Shown: positions 12,238-20,891 of the stretch, piece by piece | Layout: each line of letters starts with the position of its first letter | Position numbering within the stretch: position 1 is the stretch's first letter | Assembly: GCF_000375365.1 (NCBI RefSeq) | Contig: NZ_AQXB01000001.1 | Coordinates: forward strand, 62,001 to 126,000 | Source of the DNA: Corynebacterium mastitidis DSM 44356 | GTDB taxonomy: Bacteria; Actinomycetota; Actinomycetes; Mycobacteriales; Mycobacteriaceae | Direction: 5' to 3' | DNA length: 64,000 bases | Notes under the pieces: generated by a model | The model's database searches: none | The model's input: only the letters and a program-made list of their open reading frames with translations | Told to the model about the DNA's origin: nothing | Program-made: the position numbers and the translations under genes

Positions 12238-13659
12238 CTAGGCCTCCTGGGAAACCCTGCCCCAGGCATCCGGGTACAGGCGCGACTTCACCGCGAAGAA
12301 CCACGCCAGGCCCGCCAGGAACACCCCGCCGAGCAGCAGGAAGATCGCGGAGTAGGTGGCCGCGGGGCCCTGGGTGGCCCCGGCGACGGTCACCGAGCTC
12401 AGCGCCGTGCCGTTCATCAGGCTGCCCACGATGGCCACGCCGATGGAGGGCGAGACGTTCATGGCGAGGTCGTTGAGCCCCACCACGCGCCCGGACTCCG
12501 AGACGTCCACCGTGCCCACCACGGTGTCCACCACCGGGGAGTACAGCATGGCCAGCCCGGCGAAGAACACCACCGCGCACAGCCCCACAGCCCAGATCCC
12601 CGCCTCGAGGGCAAAGGCCGCCGCGAAGCAACTAAGCGCCATGAGGCCTGCGGCCACCACGATGCCCAGCCCGCGCCCGATCCAGCCCACGATCCGCCCG
12701 GAGAGCATGCCCATCACCCCGCCCACCAGGTTGGCCCAGATGAGCACGAAGGACATGGCGGTCAGGCCGTAGCCGTAGAGCTGGGCGCCCACCGCGTTAA
12801 ACAGCGGGGTCATGGCGTACTGGCCCAGGTAGAACACCAGGATCAGGGAGACGGCCATAAGGTAGGAGCGGTTGGCAAAGAAGGCGGGGGTGACAAAGGC
12901 GTGCGGCACCCGGGAGATGTACGCCCAGAAGGCCACCGCGAGCACCCCGCAGCCCAGCAGCCACCACCAGGACTGGGTGGTAAAGAACATCACCAGGCTG
13001 CCCACCGTCACCCCGGCCAGGAGGAAGCCCGGGATGTCCACCCTCCTGCCCCGCCCGCGCGCGTCCGGCAGGTTCCGGTACAGGGAGGGGGCGAACAGGA
13101 CCGAGAGCAGCGGGATGGCAAAGAACCACAGCCAGTGCACCTGCCCGGCCACCACCACGCCGATGGCGGTGGAGAACTGGTAGGCCGCGGTGAACACGCC
13201 AAAGTACACCACCTTCTTGGGCCCCGGGACGTACTTGGTGGCCACCACCAGGTACACCGAGGCCGCCACCTGGCAGCCCCCGGTCTGAATCGCGCGGGCC
13301 GCGATCACCAGCCAGATCGACGCCCCGGAGGCAAAGCCCAGCACCGAGCCCACCAGGATCAGCCCCAGGCCCACCATCATCATGCGGCGCAGGGAGACGA
13401 AGTCCCCCAGCGAGCCGTAGATCACGCTCACCACGCCCAGCACCACGCCGGGAATCGCGGTGATCAGCGCGGCCTGCGCGGGGGCGCCCAGCTCCCGGCC
13501 GATGTCGTTGAACACAAAGTTAAAGGCGTGCAGGCACACGATGCCGAGCATGAAGATGAACACCAGGCCCGGCAGCGCCCGCACCGCGTTGCGGCGCGCC
13601 CGCTCCTCCTCGCTCGGCCCCGCGCCGAGCCCCACGGCTCCCACCGTCCCCGCGCTCAC
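12238..13659 (-). CDS. MFS transporter (possibly nucleoside uptake)
   Basis: 473 residues with about 12-14 hydrophobic helices and the MFS-type loop YGSLGDFVSLRRMMMVGLG after the second helix. Its GTG start overlaps the stop of the nucleoside hydrolase gene by 4 nt, so the two are translationally coupled. C. glutamicum has a comparable pair (UriT/UriH), which suggests a nucleoside importer here. A drug-efflux MFS (DHA2-like) remains possible since no substrate residues can be read. Confidence 0.85.
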   Translation of the reverse strand: MSAGTVGAVGLGAGPSEEERARRNAVRALPGLVFIFMLGIVCLHAFNFVFNDIGRELGAPAQAALITAIPGVVLGVVSVIYGSLGDFVSLRRMMMVGLGLILVGSVLGFASGASIWLVIAARAIQTGGCQVAASVYLVVATKYVPGPKKVVYFGVFTAAYQFSTAIGVVVAGQVHWLWFFAIPLLSVLFAPSLYRNLPDARGRGRRVDIPGFLLAGVTVGSLVMFFTTQSWWWLLGCGVLAVAFWAYISRVPHAFVTPAFFANRSYLMAVSLILVFYLGQYAMTPLFNAVGAQLYGYGLTAMSFVLIWANLVGGVMGMLSGRIVGWIGRGLGIVVAAGLMALSCFAAAFALEAGIWAVGLCAVVFFAGLAMLYSPVVDTVVGTVDVSESGRVVGLNDLAMNVSPSIGVAIVGSLMNGTALSSVTVAGATQGPAATYSAIFLLLGGVFLAGLAWFFAVKSRLYPDAWGRVSQEA

Positions 13660-14603
13660 CGGAGCACCGACCCGATGCGCTCCATCAGCTCGCGCACGAA
13701 GCGCGGCGCGTCCACGGCCACCGCCGCGCGCGAGGTGCGCTCCGCGTCGTTGAGGCGCCGCTCGTCACCGATGGTGCGCCCCCGCGTGGGCCCCTCGAGG
13801 TCCACCTTGAGGTTGATGGGCAGCAGCGTGACCAGGCTCGGGTCCACCGCCACGGCCACCGCCAGGGGGTCGTGCAGCCCGCAGCCGCCCAGGTAGGGGG
13901 CGGTGGTCTCGTAGGCCTTGATGTAGTAGTCCGTGATGTCCGCCAGCGCCGCGCCCGCCTCGGTGCCCAGCGCGCGCCACCGCGCGGTCTCCTCGTAGGT
14001 GAGCAGCGTCTGCAGGGTCACGTCCAGCCCAATCATGGTGACGTCCGCCCCGGAGCGCAGCAGCACGTCCGCCGCCTCCGGGTCCTGGCTGATGTTCGCC
14101 TCCGTCCAGGCGTTGACGTTGCCGGGTACGGTCAGCGCGCCGCCCATGATGACGATGTGTGCGTTCCGGGCAAACTCCGGGTCGCGGTCGATGGCGACGG
14201 CCAGGTTGGTCATGGGGCCGGTGGCCACGATTACCAGGTCCTCCCCGTGCTCGCGCACGGACTCCACCAGGAAGTCCACCGCGCCGCGCTCCGAGACCGC
14301 TCGCTGCGAGGCCGGGATCTCCACCTCCCCGATGCCGTTCTTGCCGTGGATGAAGGCGGAGATGTCCAGCACCTCGAAGCCCTCCTTGGCCCGGGCGTGC
14401 GGCTCGCCCAGGAACACGGGCACCTCCCCGTGGCCGAGCAGGTCCAGCAGCGCGAGGTCGTTGGCCGCCCCCTGCTCCACGAGCACGTTGCCGTAGGTAC
14501 AGGTCACGCCGATGAGTTCCAGCTCCGGGGAGCCCAGCGCGTAGGCAAGGGCAAGGGCGTCGTCCACGCCGGTGTCCAGGTCGAGGATGATTTTGCGGGT
14601 CAC
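13656..14603 (-). CDS. Inosine/uridine-preferring nucleoside hydrolase
   Basis: 315 residues. It hydrolyses the N-glycosidic bond of ribonucleosides to base plus ribose. The calcium-binding aspartate motif DLDTGVDDALALAYAL sits at residues 7-22. VATGPMTNLAVAIDRDPEF, IVIMGGALTVPGNVNAWTEAN and GGCGLHDPLAVAVAVDP complete the family pattern. A GTG start follows AAGGAG. It is coupled to the MFS gene downstream, giving an uptake-and-cleavage salvage unit (inferred). Confidence 0.93.
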   Translation of the reverse strand: MTRKIILDLDTGVDDALALAYALGSPELELIGVTCTYGNVLVEQGAANDLALLDLLGHGEVPVFLGEPHARAKEGFEVLDISAFIHGKNGIGEVEIPASQRAVSERGAVDFLVESVREHGEDLVIVATGPMTNLAVAIDRDPEFARNAHIVIMGGALTVPGNVNAWTEANISQDPEAADVLLRSGADVTMIGLDVTLQTLLTYEETARWRALGTEAGAALADITDYYIKAYETTAPYLGGCGLHDPLAVAVAVDPSLVTLLPINLKVDLEGPTRGRTIGDERRLNDAERTSRAAVAVDAPRFVRELMERIGSVLR

Positions 14604-14651
14604 GGGTGATTCTCCTTATCGCCGGTTATGAGGCCGCGTCACCCCCACACT

Positions 14652-15614
14652 TTATCTCCCCAGGATCTCCCGGGCGCGCTGTACGTCGTCCCCCATCGCG
14701 TCGAGAAGCTCCTGCACCCCGTGGAACTTCACCATCGGGCGCAGGCGCTCCACGAACTCCACGGTGGCGGTGTGCCCGTACAGGTTGGCCTCCCGGTCGA
14801 TCACGAAGGACTCCACGCTGCGCGGCTCGTCCCCAAAGGTCGGGTTGGTGCCCACGGAGATGGCCGCCGGGTAGCGCCGCTCCGCCACCATGTCCCCCGC
14901 GATGGGCCCGGAGTCCACCACCGTGAGCCACCCCGCGTACACGCCGTCCGCGGGCAGCGCCATGGACTCGGGAAAGTACTGGTTTGCGGTGGGATAGCCC
15001 AGCTCCTTGCCGCCGCGCCCGGCGCCGTGCACCACCTTGCCGGTGACCCTAAACGGGCGGCCCAGGACCCAGTTGGCCCCCTCGATGTCCCCCTCCGCCA
15101 GGTAGCGGCGCACCAGGGAGGAACACAGGCGCTGCCCTCGGTCGTGGTACAGCCCCACCACGATGTCCTCCACGCCGTACTCATCGCACAGACGGTGCAG
15201 CGTCTCCACGGTGCCCTCGGCGTCCCGGCCAAAGGTGAAGTTCTCCCCCACCAGCACCGCAACGGCCTTGAGCGTGTCCACCAGCAGGGAGGAGAAGTAG
15301 TGCCGGGGGCTCAGCCCCGCCAGCTCGCAGGTGAAGTTCACCACGAGCACCGCGTCCACCCCCTGCTCCCCGGCCAGCCGCAGGCGCTCCTCCAGGGAGG
15401 TCAGGCGCGCCGGGGCGCGCTCCGGGAGGAACACGGAGACGGGGTGGGGGTCAAAGGTCACCATCACGCACGGCACCCCGCGCCGGGTGGCCTCCGCCAC
15501 CGCGCGGCGAAGCAGGTGCTGATGCCCCCGGTGTACCCCGTCGAACACTCCGATGGTCACCACCGATTCCGCGAGGTCGGAGGGGACCGCTGCAAGCCCG
15601 TGCCAAATATCCAC
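14652..15614 (-). CDS. ribF: Bifunctional riboflavin kinase / FAD synthetase
   Basis: 320 residues; converts riboflavin to FMN and FMN to FAD. The N-terminal nucleotidyltransferase domain shows [14 protein letters not shown] and FDPHPVSVF; the C-terminal flavokinase domain shows [27 protein letters not shown] in two adjoining parts, then GVYAGW and [12 protein letters not shown] chose GTG 15614 ([13 protein letters not shown]); the frame remains open upstream into truB. It is divergent from truB with only 31 nt between the start codons. Confidence 0.95.
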   Translation of the reverse strand: MDIWHGLAAVPSDLAESVVTIGVFDGVHRGHQHLLRRAVAEATRRGVPCVMVTFDPHPVSVFLPERAPARLTSLEERLRLAGEQGVDAVLVVNFTCELAGLSPRHYFSSLLVDTLKAVAVLVGENFTFGRDAEGTVETLHRLCDEYGVEDIVVGLYHDRGQRLCSSLVRRYLAEGDIEGANWVLGRPFRVTGKVVHGAGRGGKELGYPTANQYFPESMALPADGVYAGWLTVVDSGPIAGDMVAERRYPAAISVGTNPTFGDEPRSVESFVIDREANLYGHTATVEFVERLRPMVKFHGVQELLDAMGDDVQRAREILGR

Positions 15615-15645
15615 GCACCTAAGACTACGACATAGACTACTGGGC
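15615..15645. promoter_or_regulatory. Compact divergent promoter for ribF and truB, apparently leaderless both ways
   Basis: In each direction a -10-like hexamer ends 7 nt before the start codon: TAGACT (15633-15638) before truB ATG 15646, and TAGTCT on the minus strand (15627-15622) before ribF GTG 15614. No Shine-Dalgarno sequence is seen. This is the usual layout of leaderless actinobacterial transcripts. Confidence 0.45.
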
Positions 15646-16536
15646 ATGACTGATCCCCTCGCGCGCTCCGGAATAGTAGTGGTGGACAAGCCCCGGGGGC
15701 TGACCTCGCACGACGTGGTCTCCCGGCTCCGCAGGGCCCTGGGCACCAGGAAGGTGGGGCACGCCGGCACCCTCGACCCGATGGCCACCGGGGTGCTGGT
15801 GGCAGGGATCGAGCGGGGAACCAAGTTCCTCGCCCACATGACCGCCGCCACCAAGGCCTACCGCGCCACCATCCGCCTCGGCCAGTCCACCGCCACGGAC
15901 GACGCCGAGGGCGAGGTCACCGCCACCGCTCCCCCCGCCCGGGTGGAGGCGCTCGATAGCGCCGCGATCGAGGCCGGGCTGGACGCCCTGCGCGGGGACA
16001 TCATGCAGCGCCCCTCCAGCTTCTCCGCGATCAAGGTGGACGGCCAGCGCGCCTACGCCCGCGCGCGTGCCGGGGAGGAGGTGGAGCTTCCCGCCCGCCC
16101 GGTGACGGTCTCCCGCCTCGCCGTGCTCGACCGCCGGGGCGCCGACCTCGACGTGGAGGTGTGCTGCTCGTCCGGCACCTACGTGCGCGCCCTGGCCCGC
16201 GACCTCGGGGCCGCCCTGGGGGTGGGCGGGCACCTGACCGCCCTGCGCCGCACCGAGGTGGGCCCCTTTGGCCTTAACGACGCCCTCGACCTAGAGGATC
16301 TGGCCGAGAACCCGCGCCTGAGCCTGAGCCTGGACGAGGCCCTGCGGCGATGCTATCCCCGCCTGGACGTCACCGAGGCCGAGGCCGCCGCCCTGGCCAA
16401 GGGGCAGTGGCTGGAGCCGCGTGGCCTGCGCGGCACCCACGCCGCCGTGGACCCCGCCGGGCGCAGCATCGCCCTCGTCCGGGAAAAGGGCGCGCGCCTG
16501 GCCACCGTGTTCGTGGCCCGGCCCTCCACGCTCTAG
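15646..16536 (+). CDS. truB: tRNA pseudouridine(55) synthase
   Basis: 296 residues from ATG 15646 ([21 protein letters not shown]). TruB makes pseudouridine 55 in the tRNA T-loop. The catalytic motif [14 protein letters not shown] contains the nucleophilic aspartate; [41 protein letters not shown] and [15 protein letters not shown] match the family. The stop overlaps the convergent phosphopantetheinyl transferase stop (shared CTAG). Confidence 0.96.
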   Translation: MTDPLARSGIVVVDKPRGLTSHDVVSRLRRALGTRKVGHAGTLDPMATGVLVAGIERGTKFLAHMTAATKAYRATIRLGQSTATDDAEGEVTATAPPARVEALDSAAIEAGLDALRGDIMQRPSSFSAIKVDGQRAYARARAGEEVELPARPVTVSRLAVLDRRGADLDVEVCCSSGTYVRALARDLGAALGVGGHLTALRRTEVGPFGLNDALDLEDLAENPRLSLSLDEALRRCYPRLDVTEAEAAALAKGQWLEPRGLRGTHAAVDPAGRSIALVREKGARLATVFVARPSTL

Positions 16537-17189
16537 ACCCCGCCCGGCACGGCGATGGCCGCGTAGCAGTGCCCCTCCCGGCACAGCCACCGCCCCTGGA
16601 ACAGGGGCACCGGCGCGGGGCGGGCCAGGAGGCACGAGGTGAAGGTGCCGTCGCGGCGCAGCCGGATCTCCGCCTGGTCAAAGTCCAGCCAGCGCCCGGT
16701 GAGCGGGAACCACGCCTTGTATGTGGCCTCCTTGGCGCAAAACAGCAGGCGGTCGGCCCACTCCACGCCGTCGGCGCGCCACTCATCCACCGCGTCCACC
16801 TCCCGGGACAGGGCGATGCTGCCGAGCACCCCGGCGGGCAGCGGCTGGGCGGGCTCCACGTCCAAGCCCAGCGCCCTGACCGGGCCCAGCGGGGCCACAA
16901 CGGCGGCCCGTAGCCCCTCGGTGTGGCTCAGCGACCCGGTGAAGCCCTCCGGCCACAGCGGCATGCCCTTCGGGCCGCGCAGGATGGGCGTGCTGGCCGC
17001 AACCCCGAACCCCTCCAGGGCGCGGTGCGCGCACCAGCGGGCGTCGCCAAACTCCGCCTTGCGCTTGTCCACCGCCCGGGCCACGATCTCCCGTTCCTCG
17101 GCGGGAAGCCGCAGGTAGCGCTCCAGGGAGGCGCCCTCGGCGCGGAGGACCTGGCACCGGACCGAGGGGGGAAACAGCTCGGAGATCAC
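16533..17189 (-). CDS. 4'-phosphopantetheinyl transferase (PptT/Sfp type)
   Basis: 218 residues. It transfers phosphopantetheine from CoA to carrier domains; in mycolic-acid bacteria PptT-type enzymes activate the type I FAS and mycolate condensing enzymes. Motifs: [48 protein letters not shown] with the Mg-binding acidic pair, and [16 protein letters not shown] (WxxKEA-like). The GTG start overlaps the preceding phosphoesterase stop by 4 nt (GTGA). Always paired with the phosphoesterase in related genomes, as I recall. Confidence 0.9.
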   Translation of the reverse strand: MISELFPPSVRCQVLRAEGASLERYLRLPAEEREIVARAVDKRKAEFGDARWCAHRALEGFGVAASTPILRGPKGMPLWPEGFTGSLSHTEGLRAAVVAPLGPVRALGLDVEPAQPLPAGVLGSIALSREVDAVDEWRADGVEWADRLLFCAKEATYKAWFPLTGRWLDFDQAEIRLRRDGTFTSCLLARPAPVPLFQGRWLCREGHCYAAIAVPGGV

Positions 17190-17992
17190 GCGGCCTCGCC
17201 CCCCAGCACCGGGTAGGGCCACGGCTGCGCGGCGGGACCACCCGGGCGCGCCCGCCACTCCCTGGGGTAGCCCAGGGAGGCCTCGATGTGCCGCACCCCG
17301 TCCACCTCGTAGGTGCCCGGGAGGTGCAGGTGCCCGTGGACCACCGCGCGCGCCCGGTAGCGACGCGCCCACTGGCGGGTGTGCGCGGTGCCGCACCACA
17401 GGGCCAGCTCCGGCAGGCCAAGGCGGTCCACCGGCTCGCGCACCAGGGGCCAGTGGTTGACCAGCACGGTGGGGGCGCCGCCCAGCTCCGCCAGGCGCCG
17501 CGCGCCGTAGAACAGGCACTCGCGGCACCACGCGGGGACGTCCGCGAAGGGGGCGAGGGCGAGGTCGTCGATCAGCGTGCGCCCCGCGCGCCGCGCCCGG
17601 GCCAGCGTCACCCCCGGCGGGGCGAGGGTGTGGTCGTAAAGCGTCAGCAAGGGGGCCACCACCGTGCCGAAGAAGGAGGGGTAGGCGTCCTCCGGGGTGT
17701 CCACGCCCACCTCGCGGCAGCGCCGAATCAGCTCCGCGTAGCGCTCCCGCCCCCGGTAGCGCTCCGTGGCTCGGCTGAGCAGCTCGTGGTTCCCCGGCGC
17801 CCACACCACGCGGGCAAAGCGGCCGCGCAGCCGCTCCAGGGTGGACACCACGACCTCCATGTTTTCCGCCACGTCCCCGGCCACGATCAGCCAATCCCCG
17901 GGATGGCGCGGGCGCAACCCCTCCACCCACCGGCGGTTGGCAGGCACCGCCGCGTGCAGGTCGGACACCGCCCACAGCGTGGGGGCGCTCAC
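17186..17992 (-). CDS. Calcineurin-like metallophosphoesterase
   Basis: 268 residues. Metal-binding motifs are visible: SDLHAA near the start, VAGDVAEN, APGNHELL and, near the C-terminus, GHLHLPG. It lacks a signal peptide, so it is cytoplasmic. The coupled downstream gene is a phosphopantetheinyl transferase; in mycobacteria the PptT partner of this type is PptH, a hydrolase that removes phosphopantetheine from carrier proteins, and I infer the same role here. GTG start overlapping the MATE stop (GTGA). Confidence 0.85.
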   Translation of the reverse strand: MSAPTLWAVSDLHAAVPANRRWVEGLRPRHPGDWLIVAGDVAENMEVVVSTLERLRGRFARVVWAPGNHELLSRATERYRGRERYAELIRRCREVGVDTPEDAYPSFFGTVVAPLLTLYDHTLAPPGVTLARARRAGRTLIDDLALAPFADVPAWCRECLFYGARRLAELGGAPTVLVNHWPLVREPVDRLGLPELALWCGTAHTRQWARRYRARAVVHGHLHLPGTYEVDGVRHIEASLGYPREWRARPGGPAAQPWPYPVLGGEAA

Positions 17993-19320
17993 GTGCGCGC
18001 CCACCTCATCGAGCGGAACCGCCACACCACCGCCGCAAGGCGCAGGCCGATGAAGGCCACCAGCCCGCACCACACGCCCACCAGGCCGCCGCCGAGCGCG
18101 TAGGACAGCCACACCCCAGGCAGGAAGCCGCACAACACCGAGGCCACCGTGGCGTTGCGCAGGAAGGCGGCGTCCGAGGCCCCCAGCAGCACGCCGTCGA
18201 GGGCAAAGAGCACCCCGCCCATGAGCACCATGCCCACCATGAGCCACCAGGGGCCGCGCACCTGCGCCAGGACCTCCGGGTCCGAGCTAAACAGGCGCGG
18301 GATGAGGCCCGCGCCCAGGGCAAACACCGCCGCGAGGGCGCAGGCGAAGAGCGCGGAATACCGGGTGATCGCCCGCCCCACCGCGCGCGCCTGCGCGGCG
18401 GTGCCCCGGCCCAGGGCCGCCCCGGTGAGGCTCTGCGCCGCGATCGCCAGGGAGTCGAGCACCAGGGCGAGGAAGTTCCAGAGCTGCAGCATGATCTGGT
18501 GGGCCGCCAAGGCCGCCACGCCGAAGCGCCCCGCCACCCCCGCGGCGGAAAGAAACGCCACCTGGAAGGCCGCCGAGCGCACGATGAGGTCGCGCCCCAG
18601 CACCAACTGCTCGCGGATGATCCGCCACTGCGGGCGCCACGGGCCGCGATGCTCCCGGATAAGCGCCCAGGCAAAGAGCGAGGCCGCGATGCTCACCCCC
18701 ACGAGGTTGGCCACGGCGGAGCCCACCAGGCCCATCCGCGCCACCAGGACGGGCACCAGGATCGCCCCCGGTATCACCCCGGCCAGGGTGAAGTAGAAGG
18801 GGCGGCGGGTATCCTGCACCCCGCGCAGCCAGCCGTTTCCGGCCATGATGACCAGCGTGAGCGGTATGCTCACTGCCGCCACGCGCATCCACCCGGCGGC
18901 CTCCCGCGCCACCGCCGCGTCCCCGGCAAGCCACCCCGCCAGGGTGGGCGCACACCCGGCCACGGCGAGCGCCAGGGCCACGCCCACCGCCAGGGCCACC
19001 CAGGTGGCCTGCACCCCCTCGGCCACGGCCAGGGGGCGCCTGCCCTGCCCGTAGAGCCGGGAGGCCCGCGCGGTGGTGCCGTAGGAGAGGAAGGTGAGCT
19101 GGGTGGTCACCTGGGACTGGATGGCCGCGCCCACGGCCAGGGCCGCCTGGGCCCCACCGCCCAGCCGCCCCACCACGGCGGTATCCAGCAGCAGGTACAG
19201 CGGGGTGGCCGCCAGCACGCCGAGGGCGGGCAGCGCCAGGGCGAAGATCTCGCGCGCGCTGACCGACTCCGCCGAACCGACCGCACCGGCCCGCGCTCTG
19301 CCGCTCCCCCGGGCGGTCAC
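17989..19320 (-). CDS. MATE family efflux transporter (DinF-like)
   Basis: 443 residues, with about 12 hydrophobic helices in two MATE repeats. Recognisable features: PALGVLAATPLYLLLDTAVVG at the N-terminus, MAGNGWLRGVQDTRRPF, and AALAAHQIMLQLWNFLALVLD in adjoining parts, then LDSLAIAAQSLTG. It is probably a cation-coupled exporter of drugs or metabolites. The GTG start at 19320 overlaps the nrnA stop by 4 nt (GTGA), so translation is coupled. The frame is open further upstream but inside nrnA. Confidence 0.9.
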   Translation of the reverse strand: MTARGSGRARAGAVGSAESVSAREIFALALPALGVLAATPLYLLLDTAVVGRLGGGAQAALAVGAAIQSQVTTQLTFLSYGTTARASRLYGQGRRPLAVAEGVQATWVALAVGVALALAVAGCAPTLAGWLAGDAAVAREAAGWMRVAAVSIPLTLVIMAGNGWLRGVQDTRRPFYFTLAGVIPGAILVPVLVARMGLVGSAVANLVGVSIAASLFAWALIREHRGPWRPQWRIIREQLVLGRDLIVRSAAFQVAFLSAAGVAGRFGVAALAAHQIMLQLWNFLALVLDSLAIAAQSLTGAALGRGTAAQARAVGRAITRYSALFACALAAVFALGAGLIPRLFSSDPEVLAQVRGPWWLMVGMVLMGGVLFALDGVLLGASDAAFLRNATVASVLCGFLPGVWLSYALGGGLVGVWCGLVAFIGLRLAAVVWRFRSMRWART

Positions 19321-20282
19321 GGGGCCTCGCCGTGCTCGCGCAGCACCGCGATGAGGGAGTCGATGACCTCCTGGCGCGGCCCCTCGGTCGTGTACCCTGC
19401 GGCCGGGCGATGCCCGCCGCCGCCCAGCGCCACGGCGATGCGGGAGACGTCCAGGCTCTCGCTGCGCAGCGAGACCGCCCAGGTCCGCGCGGAGGTGGCC
19501 TTGAATACCACCCCGAGCTGGCACCCCTGCACCGAATGAACGAAGTCCACCAGGGACTCCACCGCGGAGGCCGAGTGGCCCACCACGGCCTCGTGCTCCG
19601 CCACGAGCAGCGCCAGGCTCAGCCCGTCGATGTGTAGCACCTCGATGCCCGCCAGCACCCCGCCGACCATCTTGAGGTCGTGCGCCGAGGCCCGGTCGAT
19701 GAGGTCCAGGGCAATCTGCCTGCCGTCCACCCCCCTGCTCAGCAGCTCGGCGGCGATGGTGTGCATGCGGGTGCTGCCCCAGCGGAAGCTGCCGGTGTCC
19801 GTGACCAGCCCCGCGTACAGGCAGTGCGCGATCTGGGGATCAAGCTCCACGCCCATGAGGTGAAAGAGGTCGTAGAGGATCACCGTGGTGGACTCCGCCC
19901 GCACCGCCACGTGGTTCAGCGCCCCGAAGCCCGGGTTGGAGGCGTGGTGATCCAGCACGATGAGCCGGTCCGCCGCCTTTTCCACCTGCCCGCTGAGCAG
20001 GCCGGTGCGGTCGATCGAGCCGCAGTCCACCGCCACGTACACGTCCGCCTCGGGCAGGCTATCGCCCCGGCCGATCTCCTCCGCCCCGGGAATGGTATAG
20101 AGGTTTTCCGCGAAGCGCTGCTCCTGCCCGATCATGCCCCGGGCGGAGATCCCCCGCTGCCGCAGCGCCGCCACCAGGGCCGTGACCGACCCGATGGCGT
20201 CCGCGTCCGGCCTGAGATGCCCGAGCACCACCACGCTGCGCGCGGTTTTCAGCCACGCGGCTACCTGCTCTAGCTCCGCCAC
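19317..20282 (-). CDS. DHH/DHHA1 phosphoesterase (NrnA-type oligoribonuclease / pAp or c-di-AMP phosphodiesterase)
   Basis: 321 residues. DHH-family motifs are intact: GHLRPDADAIGS, VDCGS, LDHHASNPGFG and VTDTGSFRWGST, and the C-terminal DHHA1 motif GGGGHRPAAG. NrnA enzymes degrade nanoRNA, hydrolyse 3'-phosphoadenosine phosphate, and in actinobacteria can cleave cyclic di-AMP or pApA. GTG start 5 nt after the rbfA stop, so it lies in the rbfA operon, as in related genomes. Confidence 0.92.
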   Translation of the reverse strand: MAELEQVAAWLKTARSVVVLGHLRPDADAIGSVTALVAALRQRGISARGMIGQEQRFAENLYTIPGAEEIGRGDSLPEADVYVAVDCGSIDRTGLLSGQVEKAADRLIVLDHHASNPGFGALNHVAVRAESTTVILYDLFHLMGVELDPQIAHCLYAGLVTDTGSFRWGSTRMHTIAAELLSRGVDGRQIALDLIDRASAHDLKMVGGVLAGIEVLHIDGLSLALLVAEHEAVVGHSASAVESLVDFVHSVQGCQLGVVFKATSARTWAVSLRSESLDVSRIAVALGGGGHRPAAGYTTEGPRQEVIDSLIAVLREHGEAP

Positions 20283-20287
20283 CGGCC

Positions 20288-20734
20288 CTAGCGCTCCTCT
20301 TCGGTATCGCTGTTCTTGTAGGGGTTGGCCTCCCCCGCCGGGGTCGCGGTGGCCTTGAGCCGGGCCAGCTCCGCGTCGCGGGCCCGGGCACGCGCCAGCA
20401 CCTCCTCCATGTGCGCGGAGGTCTCCGGCACCGTGTCCAGGGAAAAGCTCAGCGTGGGGGTAAAGCGCACGCCCAGCTCCTCGCCCACGATCTTGCGGAG
20501 CTGCCCCTTGATCCGCTCCAGGGTCTGCGCCGCGGCCTCCTCGTCCGGCTGCGCGCCGATCTCCTCGCCACGCACGGTGTAGTACACGGTGGCGTCGTGC
20601 AGGTCCCCGGTGAGGCGGGCGTCGGTGATCGTAATGAGCTCCACGCGAGGGGCCTTAATCTGCCGTTCCAGCGCGGTGGCCACGATGGTCTGGATGCGCT
20701 TAGCCATCCGTCCGGCGCGTGCCTGATCGGCCAT
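20288..20734 (-). CDS. rbfA: 30S ribosome-binding factor A
   Basis: 148 residues; RbfA assists 16S rRNA 5'-end maturation and 30S assembly. It shows [38 protein letters not shown] and [21 protein letters not shown], with a charged C-terminal tail. ATG 20734 is 7 nt from the GGGG of the ribosome site; ATG 20740 is too close to it. A strong terminator separates it from infB, so it needs its own promoter. Confidence 0.94.
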   Translation of the reverse strand: MADQARAGRMAKRIQTIVATALERQIKAPRVELITITDARLTGDLHDATVYYTVRGEEIGAQPDEEAAAQTLERIKGQLRKIVGEELGVRFTPTLSFSLDTVPETSAHMEEVLARARARDAELARLKATATPAGEANPYKNSDTEEER

Positions 20735-20750
20735 GACCATTCCCCTTTCT

Positions 20751-20778
20751 CTACGTATCCGTACGTATCTATGCGTAC
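20751..20778. promoter_or_regulatory. Iterated TACGTATC motif upstream of rbfA
   Basis: CTACGTATC (20751-20759) and GTACGTATC (20761-20769) are direct repeats exactly 10 nt apart, followed by the related TATGCGTAC (20770-20778). They lie between the infB terminator and the rbfA start, where the rbfA promoter must be. The one-turn phasing suggests a regulator site; no regulator is identified. Confidence 0.35.
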
Positions 20779-20820
20779 TTTCAGTAATTCCACGGAATTG
20801 TACCCCGGTGCCACCACGGG

Positions 20821-20867
20821 AAAAAGAGCGGGCCCGCCGTGGCACAAAGCTCACGGCGGGCCCGCTC
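20821..20867 (-). terminator. Rho-independent terminator of infB
   Basis: Perfect 16-bp stem (20852-20867 with 20826-20841, 10-nt loop) followed on the minus strand by TTTTT (20825-20821). It lies 24 nt after the infB stop. Confidence 0.9.
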
Positions 20868-20891
20868 CAAGGGAGCACGCGCTCTGGGGCC

